From: Haliotis asinina | Taxonomy: Eukaryota > Mollusca > Gastropoda > Lepetellida > Haliotidae | Direction: 5' to 3' | Assembly (NCBI RefSeq): GCF_037392515.1 | Contig: NC_090280.1 | Coordinates: 60,587,504-60,651,503 of the forward strand | Length of the DNA stretch: 64,000 nt | Shown here: positions 12,830 to 22,922 of the stretch, one piece after another | Layout of the letters: each line of letters begins with the position of its first letter | Position numbering within the stretch: position 1 is the first letter of the stretch | Notes under the pieces: model-generated | Databases searched by the model: none | Seen by the model: only the letters and a program-made list of their open reading frames with translations | What the model was told of the DNA's origin: nothing | Position numbers and translations under genes: made by a program

Positions 12830-13900
12830 AAAATAGGTTACTGGATATATTCTATGACATAGGTTTCTATTTCAAAGTCATCATCAGGTCAAAAAGGTTA
12901 TATACCGAGTTTTGAACCAAAAAGAAAATGCCGCACCGTTACTAATGCTGGTCAGTATCTCCATGCAGAGAGACATTTTCGCCAAATATGTAGGAGAAGT
13001 TACTTATAGATAAAATAATACTGCTATAAAAGACAGGGATCGTAAAATAGTTTCCAGTGGGGTTAAACGACTGTTACAAAATCGTAGTTCCATCTGTCAC
13101 ATCACCATGGAATCACAGTATGAGTATGTCACAAACTTCTTGCACCCCAACATTATCAATGATAAAAGCTGGTGTACGACAGGGATGCATGCTTAGTCCT
13201 GCCCTGTTTATGTTTTCATAAATAAACCATCTATCGAACTCGAACAGTTAGGATTACGATGTATATTTGTGACAGAAGGTCATGTTAATTTTCACTGATG
13301 ATATGTCATTGATTGACTCAAGAGTCGTTGGTTTACAGAGATATACCACTGATAGCTATTGTAGAAAATGCGAACTTGAGATGGGTTTAGAGACGTCAAA
13401 TATTACTGTGTTTAGAAATGTTGGCTACCGAAAATCAACTGAAAAATGGTATTATTGGGGATCTGAAATGCAGATAGTAACTTCTGTTATAATTATTTTT
13501 GGAACCATATTTTCATCAAGACTATGTTGGTCTAAAACCTTTGAAGCATTAGCTCTGCAATCTAGTGAAGTCGTTTTTCCCAATTTAGCAACCTTTGAGA
13601 AAATATTCAGCTATTCAATTAATGGTCTTTAACAGTGTAACAAAGACTTTATATTAAAAGGTTGTTCCAGTTTTGTTGCATGGGTCCGAAATTTGCACTT
13701 GGTTTCATGGCATTCATGCCAAGGGAGATGGCAGAAAAAGTACATGGAAATATATCGGTCTGAGCAGAACAAACGCCATTCTCAGCGAGACAGGCAGATA
13801 CCTACTATGTGTAGTTTACTTGGCGTATCAAGCACTGGTGTCGACTGATGTGTTTGGAATATTGTAGATACCCTAGGACATGCTTTAAAATGCTTATGGT
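12830..13900 (+). mobile_element. Non-LTR retrotransposon RT remnant
   Basis: Reverse-transcriptase blocks are visible in order. GVRQGCMLSPALF lies at about 13171-13209. MLIFTDDMSLID, the equivalent of the catalytic FADD box, starts at 13282 in the same frame. ITVFRNVGYRKSTEKWYYWG and SSRLCWSKTFEALALQ follow to 13630. VVPVLLHGSEIC, near 13660, matches the KPVLCYGSEIW motif of the thumb region. Many stops and frame changes interrupt it, so it is an old dead LINE. The clade is not certain. Confidence 0.8.
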
Positions 13901-14035
13901 ATGTGGTGATAGTGGAAAGAAAAATTGGGTGTCAGGGGTTAGATTATTGCTGTCTTACACTGGGATGTCACAGGTCTAGATCTCCCAGGATTGTGGGCAT
14001 GTTGACATATTTATTCAACAATTTCAGGAACGTTT

Positions 14036-14063
14036 TGTTTTTGTTGTTGTTGTTGTTGTTGTA
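14036..14063. repeat. (GTT)n microsatellite
   Basis: TTGTTG units repeat about nine times just downstream of the LINE remnant. Confidence 0.9.
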
Positions 14064-14745
14064 AAGATATCTAGTTCCAGCACTGGCATTATAAGATTAA
14101 CTATTCACATTACCTCCAGTGCATGTTCAGTGTTAGAATCATTTACCTCGGCAAATATGCATATCTTACAAATAAAAGAGAAAAAGGAAAACGGATTTGG
14201 GGAGAATGGTATAGTATAAAGTTTTGTTGCATTTACCATAAGTTAAATATATTTAGCAGTATCGGTTTAATAAGAATCTTTATAGAAATACCTTAGTCTG
14301 CTCCAAGTGTCAGTTACAGCAAAATGCCCGATCAGTACCACTTTCTGCTTATATGTCCTTATTATGCCAGAGAGTCGTCAGATTATTAATCCATTTTATT
14401 ACCATGTAGACTCATCACTTGTCAAGTAGTATCAGTTGTTATCATCAGCTACTGAGGAACATATACTTTACTTAAGTATCTATCTCAAAGAAGAATATAC
14501 CAATATGAACTATAGACTTACCATAGTACTGTATACAGCGTACTATCTTTTATCTTTTTTGTACTATCAGTGTATCTTTTATCGCTGTGCAAAGTATCTT
14601 TGTCCTCTAAATGTACTTTAGACCATGTGGCCTTCATACCTAAATAAAGCAGTAAGCACAAAACAGCGAAATCATGTAATTGTGACACGAGTTACATTTG
14701 GTATTCCGCTTTGCAAGTCAAGGTCTAGATTACCAGCTGTCCCAC
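14064..14745. other. Intergenic, nothing seen
   Basis: AT-rich sequence without a credible open frame or repeat. Confidence 0.45.
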
Positions 14746-14749
14746 TTCC

Positions 14750-14910
14750 ATTTGTATGAAAACATCGTTGGCTGAGTGGGTTAGATGGCTGACTTTGTGT
14801 GCTAGCTGTCTGGGCGTGGGTTCCAATCACGAATGGGACACAAACCAATAAGAGAAGATGTGCTTTACGGAAAAGGTATGTGTTACATTTCAGAATTTCA
14901 AAATGGCATG
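14750..14910 (+). mobile_element. SINE with tRNA-Leu-like head
   Basis: GGCTGAGTGGGTTAGATGGC resembles the A box of a class II (Leu/Ser) tRNA, and GGGTTCCAATCACG fills the B-box position. The body (GTGCTTTACGGAAAAGGTAT, then GTTACATTTC) matches the copy at 24930-25100. Cloverleaf features are decayed, so it is a SINE and not a functional tRNA. Confidence 0.6.
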
Positions 14911-15395
14911 CTGTATTCATCGTGGAATCGTTGTAAATTAATAGAAACATGTAAAACGCCGTCTAAAAACTCCTAAAGGAGTGACTGCAATACAAAATAT
15001 CACTTTGAACATAAATCGTGACGCATGCTGTAATATATAGACGTGGGTTCAAACAAAAGTACAATCGCATACAATCACAGGAAGTATTTTTTGTGACTCA
15101 TTTGTAACAGCTCATTTGTTTCAGGAAATTCCCACAAGTCATTTACACAAACACAATTAAATGTTTATTGAAGTACACACTATAATAGTTTGCCAACCCA
15201 GATAGCGTAGACCGGTATTCAGACTTTAAGTCGCGATTGTTTGAGAGAGGTGACGACAAGGATGAGTACACGATGCTGACTGCAGTGTTTGTGTTTGGCA
15301 ACATTCAGTCACCCATATTCTAAATAGAAACATCTAAATATTGGTTGCATATCAATAGTAGAATCTACATTCTGAATACCAGCGTTCGAATCTAA
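14911..15395. other. Intergenic, nothing seen
   Basis: No motif or open frame worth annotating. Confidence 0.45.
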
Positions 15396-15399
15396 GTAC

Positions 15400-16030
15400 A
15401 TTTGTAGTAGCATAAAAACCTACTAGCACCTAAGTGGTAGCATCTCAATAAGGGCACCTAAATAGTGGCAATTAATGGCAGCATCTAAGTAGTTGCGTCT
15501 ACAATACATGTAGGATCTAAATTTTAAACAGAGGAACCTAAATATTGGTACCTAAATAGTGGTAACTAAATAGTGGCATCTAGTTAGTGGTACTAGATAG
15601 AGGCATCTAAATAGTAGATTCTAAATTTTAAAAAATGGATCCTAAATAGTAGGGCAAAAATAGTGGCATCTAAATAGTTGCACCGAAATAGTACCATCTA
15701 TATAGTGGTACCCAGATAGTAGAACCTAATTAATAGCATCTACACAGTGGCACCTAAACAGTAGCGTCTAGCTAGCAGTACCTAAATAGCAGTACCTAAA
15801 TAGTAGCATATAAATAGTGGCATCTAAATAGTGGCTTCGAAATAGTGGCACCTAAATAGCGGCACGTAAATATTGGCATCTAGACAGTGGCACCTAATGC
15901 AACATATGTCATATTTGGGATTTCACTTTCTTAGTAAATTATGGAATCAAGGTAGTGGCACGTAAATAGTGGCATCTAGATAAAAGATTATGTAAAGTGG
16001 TCTCTAGATAGTTGCATCTAAATAGAAGCA
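15400..16030. repeat. 16-bp minisatellite
   Basis: A degenerate tandem array with a core close to TAAATAGTGGCACC runs for about 630 bp. The clearest part is 15770-15900, where the spacing is a steady 16 bp. Substitutions such as GTAGC, GCGGC and TTGGC for GTGGC are common, so the array is old. A short unrelated stretch (about 15900-15945) interrupts it. Confidence 0.8.
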
Positions 16031-16032
16031 CC

Positions 16033-16095
16033 TACCGTATACTATTGTATATAAGCCGACCCAGTCGATAAGACGACCCCTTAAGTGAACCTTTA
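16033..16095. mobile_element. Possible DNA-transposon end
   Basis: TACCGTATACTATTGTATAT followed by AAGCCGACCC resembles the terminal sequence of a widespread invertebrate DNA transposon. A second piece with similar words (TACCGTAGATAAGCC and GGGTCGGCTTTT) lies at 61275-61340. The family is not identified. Confidence 0.3.
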
Positions 16096-16654
16096 AAATC
16101 AGTGTCAAAATGGTATCATTCGTAAATAAACCGAGCCACCACAGCACATCTGCCGTCACAGTGTTGAGTTTCAAACGTAGGTATGTTTCGTGAGAATAGT
16201 ATCTCACAAGTCCTAATTATTTTCACCAAATATGTAGAAAAATATAATAAGTAAGTACACAGTACTTTATCGGATCCACCTATTGCTCATGCTTTCAGTA
16301 TCTGGCACTGAATAGATGGAATTCTTTCGGAACGCAGTAAGAAGTTTTAGAATTCAATTCGAATTTCCTGTAATCTCCAGAAATCTTAAAGCGTGACATG
16401 TATATCACAAAACAGCATCCAGAACATAATATAGATGCAGACCCTGAACACAAACCTGACTTTCTGTATTTTGTCAATAAATGAAAATTGTATCCTATCT
16501 AAAGTTTATATGTTATGGTTGACACGGTTTTTACATCGATATTCATTAATGTTTTTACCTACCGACGATATTTACGAGATTATCGATCTTTTTAGCTCGC
16601 CCCACAGATCAATACCTGCACAGTCAGTGATGTTCATTTGTTCATTATCATGCA

Positions 16655-16815
16655 GGGCGGTGGGGTAGCATTGTGGTTAATTGTGTTCGTCACGTTGAAG
16701 ACCCAGGTTCGAATCCTCACAAGGGTACAATGTATGGAGCCCATTTCTGGTGTTCCTTGCCGTGATATTACTGTAATGTGGCTAGAAGTGGCGCAAACCT
16801 AAACTCACTCACTAA
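16655..16815 (+). mobile_element. tRNA-headed SINE
   Basis: The head GGCGGTGGGGTAGCATTGTG leads to a clear B box GGTTCGAATCC. The body and the tail GCGCAAACCTAAACTCACTC are the same as in the copies at 8060 and 49045. Confidence 0.8.
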
Positions 16816-17137
16816 CTCATTTATCATACAGTCACCACTTTGTCACAATTTAAAATCGTCAATTTTCACTTTTTACTCGATACGTTTCCACCTCCCCTTG
16901 TTTTCTGTCGCTTTCAAGAACTGTAATTCTGTGAAGTAGATTAGAAATGGGAAAGTGTCCAAGTTTCACTCACTGTACCAAATACGTTTCCCTATGTTTT
17001 GGGAGTAAAACGAACTGCTCAGGACACATGCGATAAACAAACTTGGATATTGTCTTGACTTTCTATCAAAATCGTAACTCACCCACCTTTTGGTGTTTAT
17101 TTTCCAGATAGTAAGTTTGTCAGATGAAAAGGGCAAG

Positions 17138-19291
17138 ATGAAAAGACTCCAGCGCCCTCAGAGTTTGGTGGTCGTTACTGCACTATTTTCTTTCGTGATG
17201 GCTTCCACTACACCTCTGCCGCTGCAGAAGATCATGGACTGTCATACTGGGTGTAGATGTAGACAGCTCAAAAACGTAACGATTGACATGCGCTGCCGTG
17301 GATTAAACTTAACAGGGAAGCCATTGCCGACGCCCCCACCACAGTCCAACAGTTTGAATACAAGCATTTGTCTGGAGAATGGGACAATTCCTGAACTCTC
17401 GAACAACACCCTACTGGTGTACTCTCGGTATCGGATTGTATTTCTCAGTCTGAAAAATAACACAATTGTACACACAGACAAGAATGCCTTCAGCAGCTTG
17501 ATGCATTTGCAAACGCTTGACCTGTCAGAGAACTTCATTGCCGAAGATGATCTGAAGAAATCGTTTTACGGAATGGCCAAGACGCCCATAAAAGAACTGA
17601 ATATTAGCTCTATGAATCTTACGAATGTTTCAGATGATTTCTTTCGACATCTACAAAATGTTCCAAACTTTCGACTTATTTTTCGAAACAACACCAGTGA
17701 GTTCCCACTGAATGCTCTTCAGGCAATAAGGCAAATGACCAGTCTTGACTTTGGTGGAAATCGTTTAAAACGCATAGATTTGAGAAATGCCACCTTTCCA
17801 CTTCTTCAAAGTCTTGATTTTAATAACAATCGTTTTTATGAGTTTCCAGATTTTTGCAGCAGTAATACATTCCCAAATCTTAAATACCTGTCTGTTCAGT
17901 GGAATGGTATGAGATATTTAGACAGGAACCATTACAGCTGTTTAAAGAACCTCACTAACTTTCACTTAAATGGTAATCTTTTTCCAGAGCTAAAGTCAAA
18001 TCAATTTTCCATGTTGCCAAGCATATTCAGAATTACCTTGTCTTATGTTGCGTGTGCAATGCACACTGTGGAGAGAGCCGTGTTCAATAATTCGGCACTA
18101 AAACAAATATTCTTTCGTAAGAATCGTATTTGGTTCAGAGAAGCTGAGATAAATATGCAGATTTTTGAAGGATGTTCTTCTTTGGAACTTTTGGATCTCA
18201 ATGACAATATTTTCCAAGTAACCACAGAATCGGAATATACTACTTTGCTTGGAGACCTCACCACCCTGAAGACTTTGGTCATGGGTGGTAATGGCATGCG
18301 TTTTATACCACACGTAATAACGTCGAAATTAACAAACATCACGAGTCTTGCTCTGTATCGGAACTCCATTTCGGACCTAAAGCCAAACACGTTTGAAAAT
18401 ATGACAAGTTTGAACAAATTATTCTTGGGAAATAATGAAATCTCAACGATTAATGAACAATCCCTTCCGAAAACTCTGAAACAGCTTGAGTTATATGGGA
18501 ACCCATTTTCTTGTACATGTGCCATGGTGTGGCTTATAGACTGGATGCATAAAGAACCAAAAACATTTGGTATTTCAGGCAAATATCAATTTTGGTATAA
18601 CTGTTCCAGTCCCATGAACCTAAAAGGGGTTCACTTGCTTGATTTGAAAATGTCAAAGACAAGTTGTCTGATGGATCATGATGTGAAAATCGCAACTCTT
18701 ACCTTTAGTATTTTACTGATAGTGTTCCTGGTGACAGGAACGTGGATGTATCGTTACCGATGGCACATCCGATACTTCATCTACATGGTCAGATACAGTC
18801 AACGTCAGGAGGTGGACACCGGTGAATACGAATATGACGCATTTGTGGCTTACTGTGCGGGAGATCGTCATTGGGTCATTCGTAACATGTTGCCGGTTCT
18901 GGAAGGCAGTGAAAATCTGAAACTCTGCGTCCATGACAGGGACTTTGAAGTTGGTAAATTAATCGTTGATAATATTGTGGATGCAATAGAAGCAAGCCGG
19001 AAAATAGTCATCGTCCTCTCTAACAGTTTTGCCGAAAGTGACTGGTGCCAGTTTGAGCTCAATCTCATCCAGCGTCATGTGCTGGAGAATGGACAGCGCC
19101 TCCTGCTAGTGGTCATGCTGGAGGAGATAGACACACGTCACGTGACCAAAGCTATGAGAGCCATGTTGCAGACGACAACCTACCTGATGTGGGGAGAGGA
19201 AGATTATGCTAGAAAAGCCTTCTTCAACAGACTGAGGATGTTGCTTCGCAGTCCAACCAGAGATGCAGGGAACAGACGGCTATCAGTTTAG
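17138..19291 (+). CDS. Toll-like receptor (LRR-TM-TIR)
   Basis: This intact 717-residue type I receptor is encoded by one coding exon. It senses microbial or endogenous ligands at the membrane and would signal through MyD88-type adaptors. A signal peptide follows the start (MKRLQRPQSLVVVTALFSF). I chose the ATG at 17138 because a splice acceptor, TTTTCCAG, ends at 17107, so the earlier in-frame ATG at 17090 would be intronic. Leucine-rich repeats fill residues about 90-450 (for example LTSLNKLFLGNNEIS-like units). A cysteine-rich C-terminal cap begins at NPFSCTCAMVWL (about 453-505). One transmembrane helix spans about 516-538. The TIR domain, about 563-700, has box 1 YDAFVAYC, box 2 RDFEVGK and box 3 AFFNRL. 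There is only one C-terminal cap, as in vertebrate-type (single-cysteine-cluster) TLRs. The BB-loop proline is replaced by valine. No paralogue lies nearby. The family is certain, but the subfamily is not. Confidence 0.93.
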   Translation: MKRLQRPQSLVVVTALFSFVMASTTPLPLQKIMDCHTGCRCRQLKNVTIDMRCRGLNLTGKPLPTPPPQSNSLNTSICLENGTIPELSNNTLLVYSRYRIVFLSLKNNTIVHTDKNAFSSLMHLQTLDLSENFIAEDDLKKSFYGMAKTPIKELNISSMNLTNVSDDFFRHLQNVPNFRLIFRNNTSEFPLNALQAIRQMTSLDFGGNRLKRIDLRNATFPLLQSLDFNNNRFYEFPDFCSSNTFPNLKYLSVQWNGMRYLDRNHYSCLKNLTNFHLNGNLFPELKSNQFSMLPSIFRITLSYVACAMHTVERAVFNNSALKQIFFRKNRIWFREAEINMQIFEGCSSLELLDLNDNIFQVTTESEYTTLLGDLTTLKTLVMGGNGMRFIPHVITSKLTNITSLALYRNSISDLKPNTFENMTSLNKLFLGNNEISTINEQSLPKTLKQLELYGNPFSCTCAMVWLIDWMHKEPKTFGISGKYQFWYNCSSPMNLKGVHLLDLKMSKTSCLMDHDVKIATLTFSILLIVFLVTGTWMYRYRWHIRYFIYMVRYSQRQEVDTGEYEYDAFVAYCAGDRHWVIRNMLPVLEGSENLKLCVHDRDFEVGKLIVDNIVDAIEASRKIVIVLSNSFAESDWCQFELNLIQRHVLENGQRLLLVVMLEEIDTRHVTKAMRAMLQTTTYLMWGEEDYARKAFFNRLRMLLRSPTRDAGNRRLSV

Positions 19292-19875
19292 TCGACGGAA
19301 TAGAATATGTGGTGCTGAATACAAATGCAGTCTGTATGTGTATACCATGATGATGTTCTGTAGGTGAGAGCGATGTCAGCAGGAACATTTTTTATGTGAA
19401 AAACGATTTTTCGTCAACAGTGTCTCGGTATGAGGGAACAGCATCTACACTATGCTTGAGAGAAAACTTTTAGAGGAATTGTTACAAATACCCCGTGTTA
19501 CAATTACCCCCGGTCTCCCCTAATATATGCATGGAGATGTGTCTTTCGAGAGCAAATACCCCATATAGGAAGTGTTGTAATAATAGTCGGTAAAAGGTTT
19601 GATACCGTCAAGTTAATATTGGTTCTTCCCAAGATACGTTTTCTACACGTGTGAAAGCTCTAGCAGTCTAGATTCATTCAGGTCTCGCCATGGTAGCTCA
19701 ACTGGACAAACTCCTGACTCCTGTATTTAACAGGCTACATCTCCGTATGAGGCATCCAGAAGTACATTCCTACAAAACATCGGTCAGGCCAGCTTAGGTC
19801 CTCGCAGGTCAGGTCAGGACACGTTAGGTCAGGTCAGGTCCTTGCAAGGTAAGGTCCTTGTCAGGTCAGGTCAGA
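19292..19875. other. Downstream of Toll gene; AGGTC-rich patch
   Basis: The stretch holds the 3' flank of the receptor gene. At 19780-19870 a short run of AGGTC and AGGTCAGGTC words looks like a small simple repeat. No gene is seen. Confidence 0.5.
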
Positions 19876-19879
19876 TGTC

Positions 19880-20310
19880 TCATCTCGATAAGATTACTGT
19901 AATGGACATTTGTAGGTCTCTACAAAGCTCTACCTTACACATTGCAAAAGATTCAGAACACATCTGTTTCTTTGAAACCAAGTCTCAAAACATGAATGTG
20001 ACTCCTTCTCAAATCCACACACTGGCTTCCTGATGTATCTCGTATTGACTTCAAGCTTCTCTGCATTGTCTACACATTTTTGCGCCAGTTTGTCTCAAGG
20101 ATCTGAACACAAAATACACACTAATCAGAACTCTTCGCTTCCAGAACCAGCTCCTGTCAACTGTCACCAACATACGCTTAGCTTCATTCGGCAAGCGATT
20201 CTTCCAAGACGTAGCTCCATGTCTGTGGAACTCTACCTGTCAACATTAAACTTTCTAATTTTCTCGGCTTAAAAGCTCTCTTCAAGAGCATCTATCACTA
20301 ACTCTTAACT
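19880..20310 (+). mobile_element. LINE 3' fragment (CR1/L2-like RT end)
   Basis: Reading around small frame changes, the plus strand gives TGFLMYLVLTS-like then RIDFKLLCIVYTFLRQFV, followed by FGKRFFQDVAPCLWNS. These match the C-terminal end of CR1/L2-type LINE reverse transcriptases (LHWLPV..RI.FK.L, then FG.R.F...AP.LWN.LP). Only the last part of the ORF is present, so it is a 5'-truncated dead copy. Confidence 0.65.
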
Positions 20311-20639
20311 ACTATCTTATTGTTGTGTTCTAAATGAAAGACAGAATGTAGTTATGATATATTACACACATATTTATCCATTTGCACAGCAAGGCTCACT
20401 CGCAGAATAAAGATATAAATCAAACTCTGGATATGGTTGTATTTCCCTTTCGCTAAGAAACAATTACACTAATAACAAACGAATAAAAGAATAAAAGAAA
20501 ATTTGGACATGATTACACTTTACTCTCGCGCAATAACAATTACAGTTATCACTATGAATAGGCCTGTATTTTACTTTTTCTCGTGATAAATAACAGTTGC
20601 GCGAACGGTGCTGATAATGTTTGGTTCACTAACAATTCT

Positions 20640-20815
20640 GAGTTAGTGATTGAGAGAGTGCGTTTAGCTTTACACCCGCTCACGCACTATTCCAGCCATA
20701 TCACGGCCGGGGACACGCAAAATCACACACTGTATCCCTGTGGGGAATCGAACCTGGGACTTCGGAGTGACGACCAAACTACTGCTCCATCCCACCGCTC
20801 CCTACATTTCTGAAG
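20640..20815 (-). mobile_element. tRNA-headed SINE
   Basis: On the minus strand the head GGAGCGGTGGGATGGAGCAG is followed by a B box GGTTCGATTCC. The body ends with GGTGTAAAGCTAAACGCACT, the shared SINE tail. Confidence 0.75.
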
Positions 20816-20994
20816 TGTACAAATCTGCATTGTGACTGATATCCAGAATACATACACACAAAGTCTTCTAATGGCAGCAGTTGCGACACGGATGGCTCGA
20901 AAAGGAAAAAGATACAAGGAAAAGCCTTACACGCTTTATGAGTAATAAAAAAAGTTTTTAACTAAAACAGATATTGTCTACTCAAAATTAAGTA

Positions 20995-22633
20995 CAGTGC
21001 GTAAGGCAGTTCCGGATCACAAACCAAACACCGACTGCATGCGCCTCCGCAAAATATGTCTGAAGCAACTAAGTGCAATTTCTGTCTGAGCAATGTTTCA
21101 TGTTACTCACACCAAAAAAAAAGAAATTTATTCGGTTCTGGTTGACTTTAGAAATATAGCAAAAGAAACGCTCCGCCATTACGACAATTCCGAATCATTT
21201 CAGTGTATTCCGGATCACGTGACATAACGATCGTGGCAGTGTTCGGTTATTGATGCTGCACGTTTGGGGCAACAGCGGTCTGTGTCAAACAGTAACACGC
21301 TTTTAATTAATTAGAAACGTTAACAATATTCATAATGTTTGATAAACGAATAATTAGCAAACACTGCAATTGATAACAACATCCGATTAGTAGATGGGTT
21401 TAACACTTGCTGCTCATGACAACATACTCCAGAATCATGATACCAGGTACCGGTGTGGGCTGAAAAATATGCTTCTTGTGGTTAATACATAAGTGGTTTA
21501 TGGTACTGATCTCTTCAGTATTGATATATAATATTTTGTGATGACTTTTACATGCGACTTTAACTTGTAAAGTACAAACATCAAGACAAAATAACCCATT
21601 CTTTCAGAACCTTTAAAACTCTATTCAGTCAATATGAAGATTTTTAACATCACATCATCAGTTACTGATTGTAAACGAACATAATCTATTAATGCCAGCA
21701 TATTTGAATTCTTTATGGTTGTGTATCTTCGTGTCTCTAAAAATGAAACAAACTATAGCTCGTGTCTACTCGAGCATTTTTGGTTGTCATGAAAGACCAC
21801 TTTCTGTTGCCGTGGTTAATAACATAATGACATGGTATGACCATGCCTCTTCCTTTCTCTACCGGTGCAGCAGGCCAAGGGGGAAAACTTGGAGCAGGTT
21901 CTCCAGCTGGCTCAGCAAACACACTGCCACCTACATCAAGAATTTGCCTGAATAACCCTGCAAGACTGCTTGGCACTTGTAATGAGTTGTACCTTACCAA
22001 AATGTATCAAGTTATTAAAAAAAGAAGAATATGATTTGAAAAAAAACAAAACAATTTCAGCCCCTGAGCATGTCAAGTTGGTTATTTCCTGACAGATTGT
22101 TCTGTACCGCAAATTACGTTTTGGTGAAATGAGGACCAAAACGTTTCATGTATCTGCTTTGTGCAAAGAACATCTAAGACAGACCCTTGAGTGAATATAT
22201 ATTTTAAATAAAGGCAACCGAAGTAACATCGTGAAACTACTTACGTTATTTCAACAGTAATTAACATTTTGTCGGCGGTTGACAGTTTTGAGGTGATCCC
22301 TATTTTCTGATGATCCGGAACTAACTTAACCATAGATGTGTTTCATAAATAGCTCATTTCTCCAAAAATATGGCAGATGAAGAGAAGATTTTTGTTGCTT
22401 TTTACATGTGAATAGTATATGCATGCAATGGATTGTTAACATGAAGCAACTTGATTCTAAGTACACTTCTGGTTCAGATCAAGTGAAATAAAATATATCA
22501 CCTTAAAGAGCAATGTCTCGGCTTTAAAATGAGAGACTGAGAGAAGAAATCCATCGAGATTTACAGTTTCCAGGGGTTAATGTATGAGGCAGTGATCCGG
22601 AATACCCGTGATCCGGAATACCCTTACCCACTG
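20995..22633. mobile_element. Non-autonomous TIR transposon (CAGTG ends)
   Basis: A 1.64-kb element has about 26-bp terminal inverted repeats: CAGTGCGTAAGG followed by TTCCGGATCAC at the left, and CAGTGGGTAAGG followed by TTCCGGATCAC on the other strand at the right. TA flanks both ends (20993-20994 and 22634-22635), as expected for IS630/Tc1/pogo-type insertion. The word TTCCGGAT recurs inside each end, near 21210 and 22315 and twice at 22590-22620, like subterminal transposase-binding sites. I see no transposase; short frames at 21690-22030 have no recognised motif. The right end lies about 290 bp upstream of the RAD51D start codon. Confidence 0.75.
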
Positions 22634-22922
22634 TATAGAAGTATAGGAATAGAAAAAAAAAACATGAGTAATTTTTAAAAACAATCGTTTAGAAAACAGT
22701 ATTTATATCAATAAATAATCTAAATTTTTCAGGAAGGAGTTGGGAATATGTGAATGGCTGATGTTTTAGATGAATCTTGGTATACTCATTTTCAAGCAAT
22801 TTTTCAAACGCCTAACTAAACTGAACAGGAATCCGAATTTAAGTTACCTGCAACTATATCGAGGTAATGCAGAGTAACCTCCCTTGCAAACCCGGAAGTG
22901 AAGTTATTGCGGGAAATGCAAA

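Noticed and set aside
14750-14840. Functional tRNA-Leu gene
   Set aside because: A- and B-box words are present but the acceptor stem and anticodon arm do not fold, and the same body follows another copy at 24930, as in a SINE.
18043-18582. 179-residue open frame antisense to the Toll gene
   Set aside because: It is the shadow of a well-supported receptor exon on the other strand and has no domain of its own.
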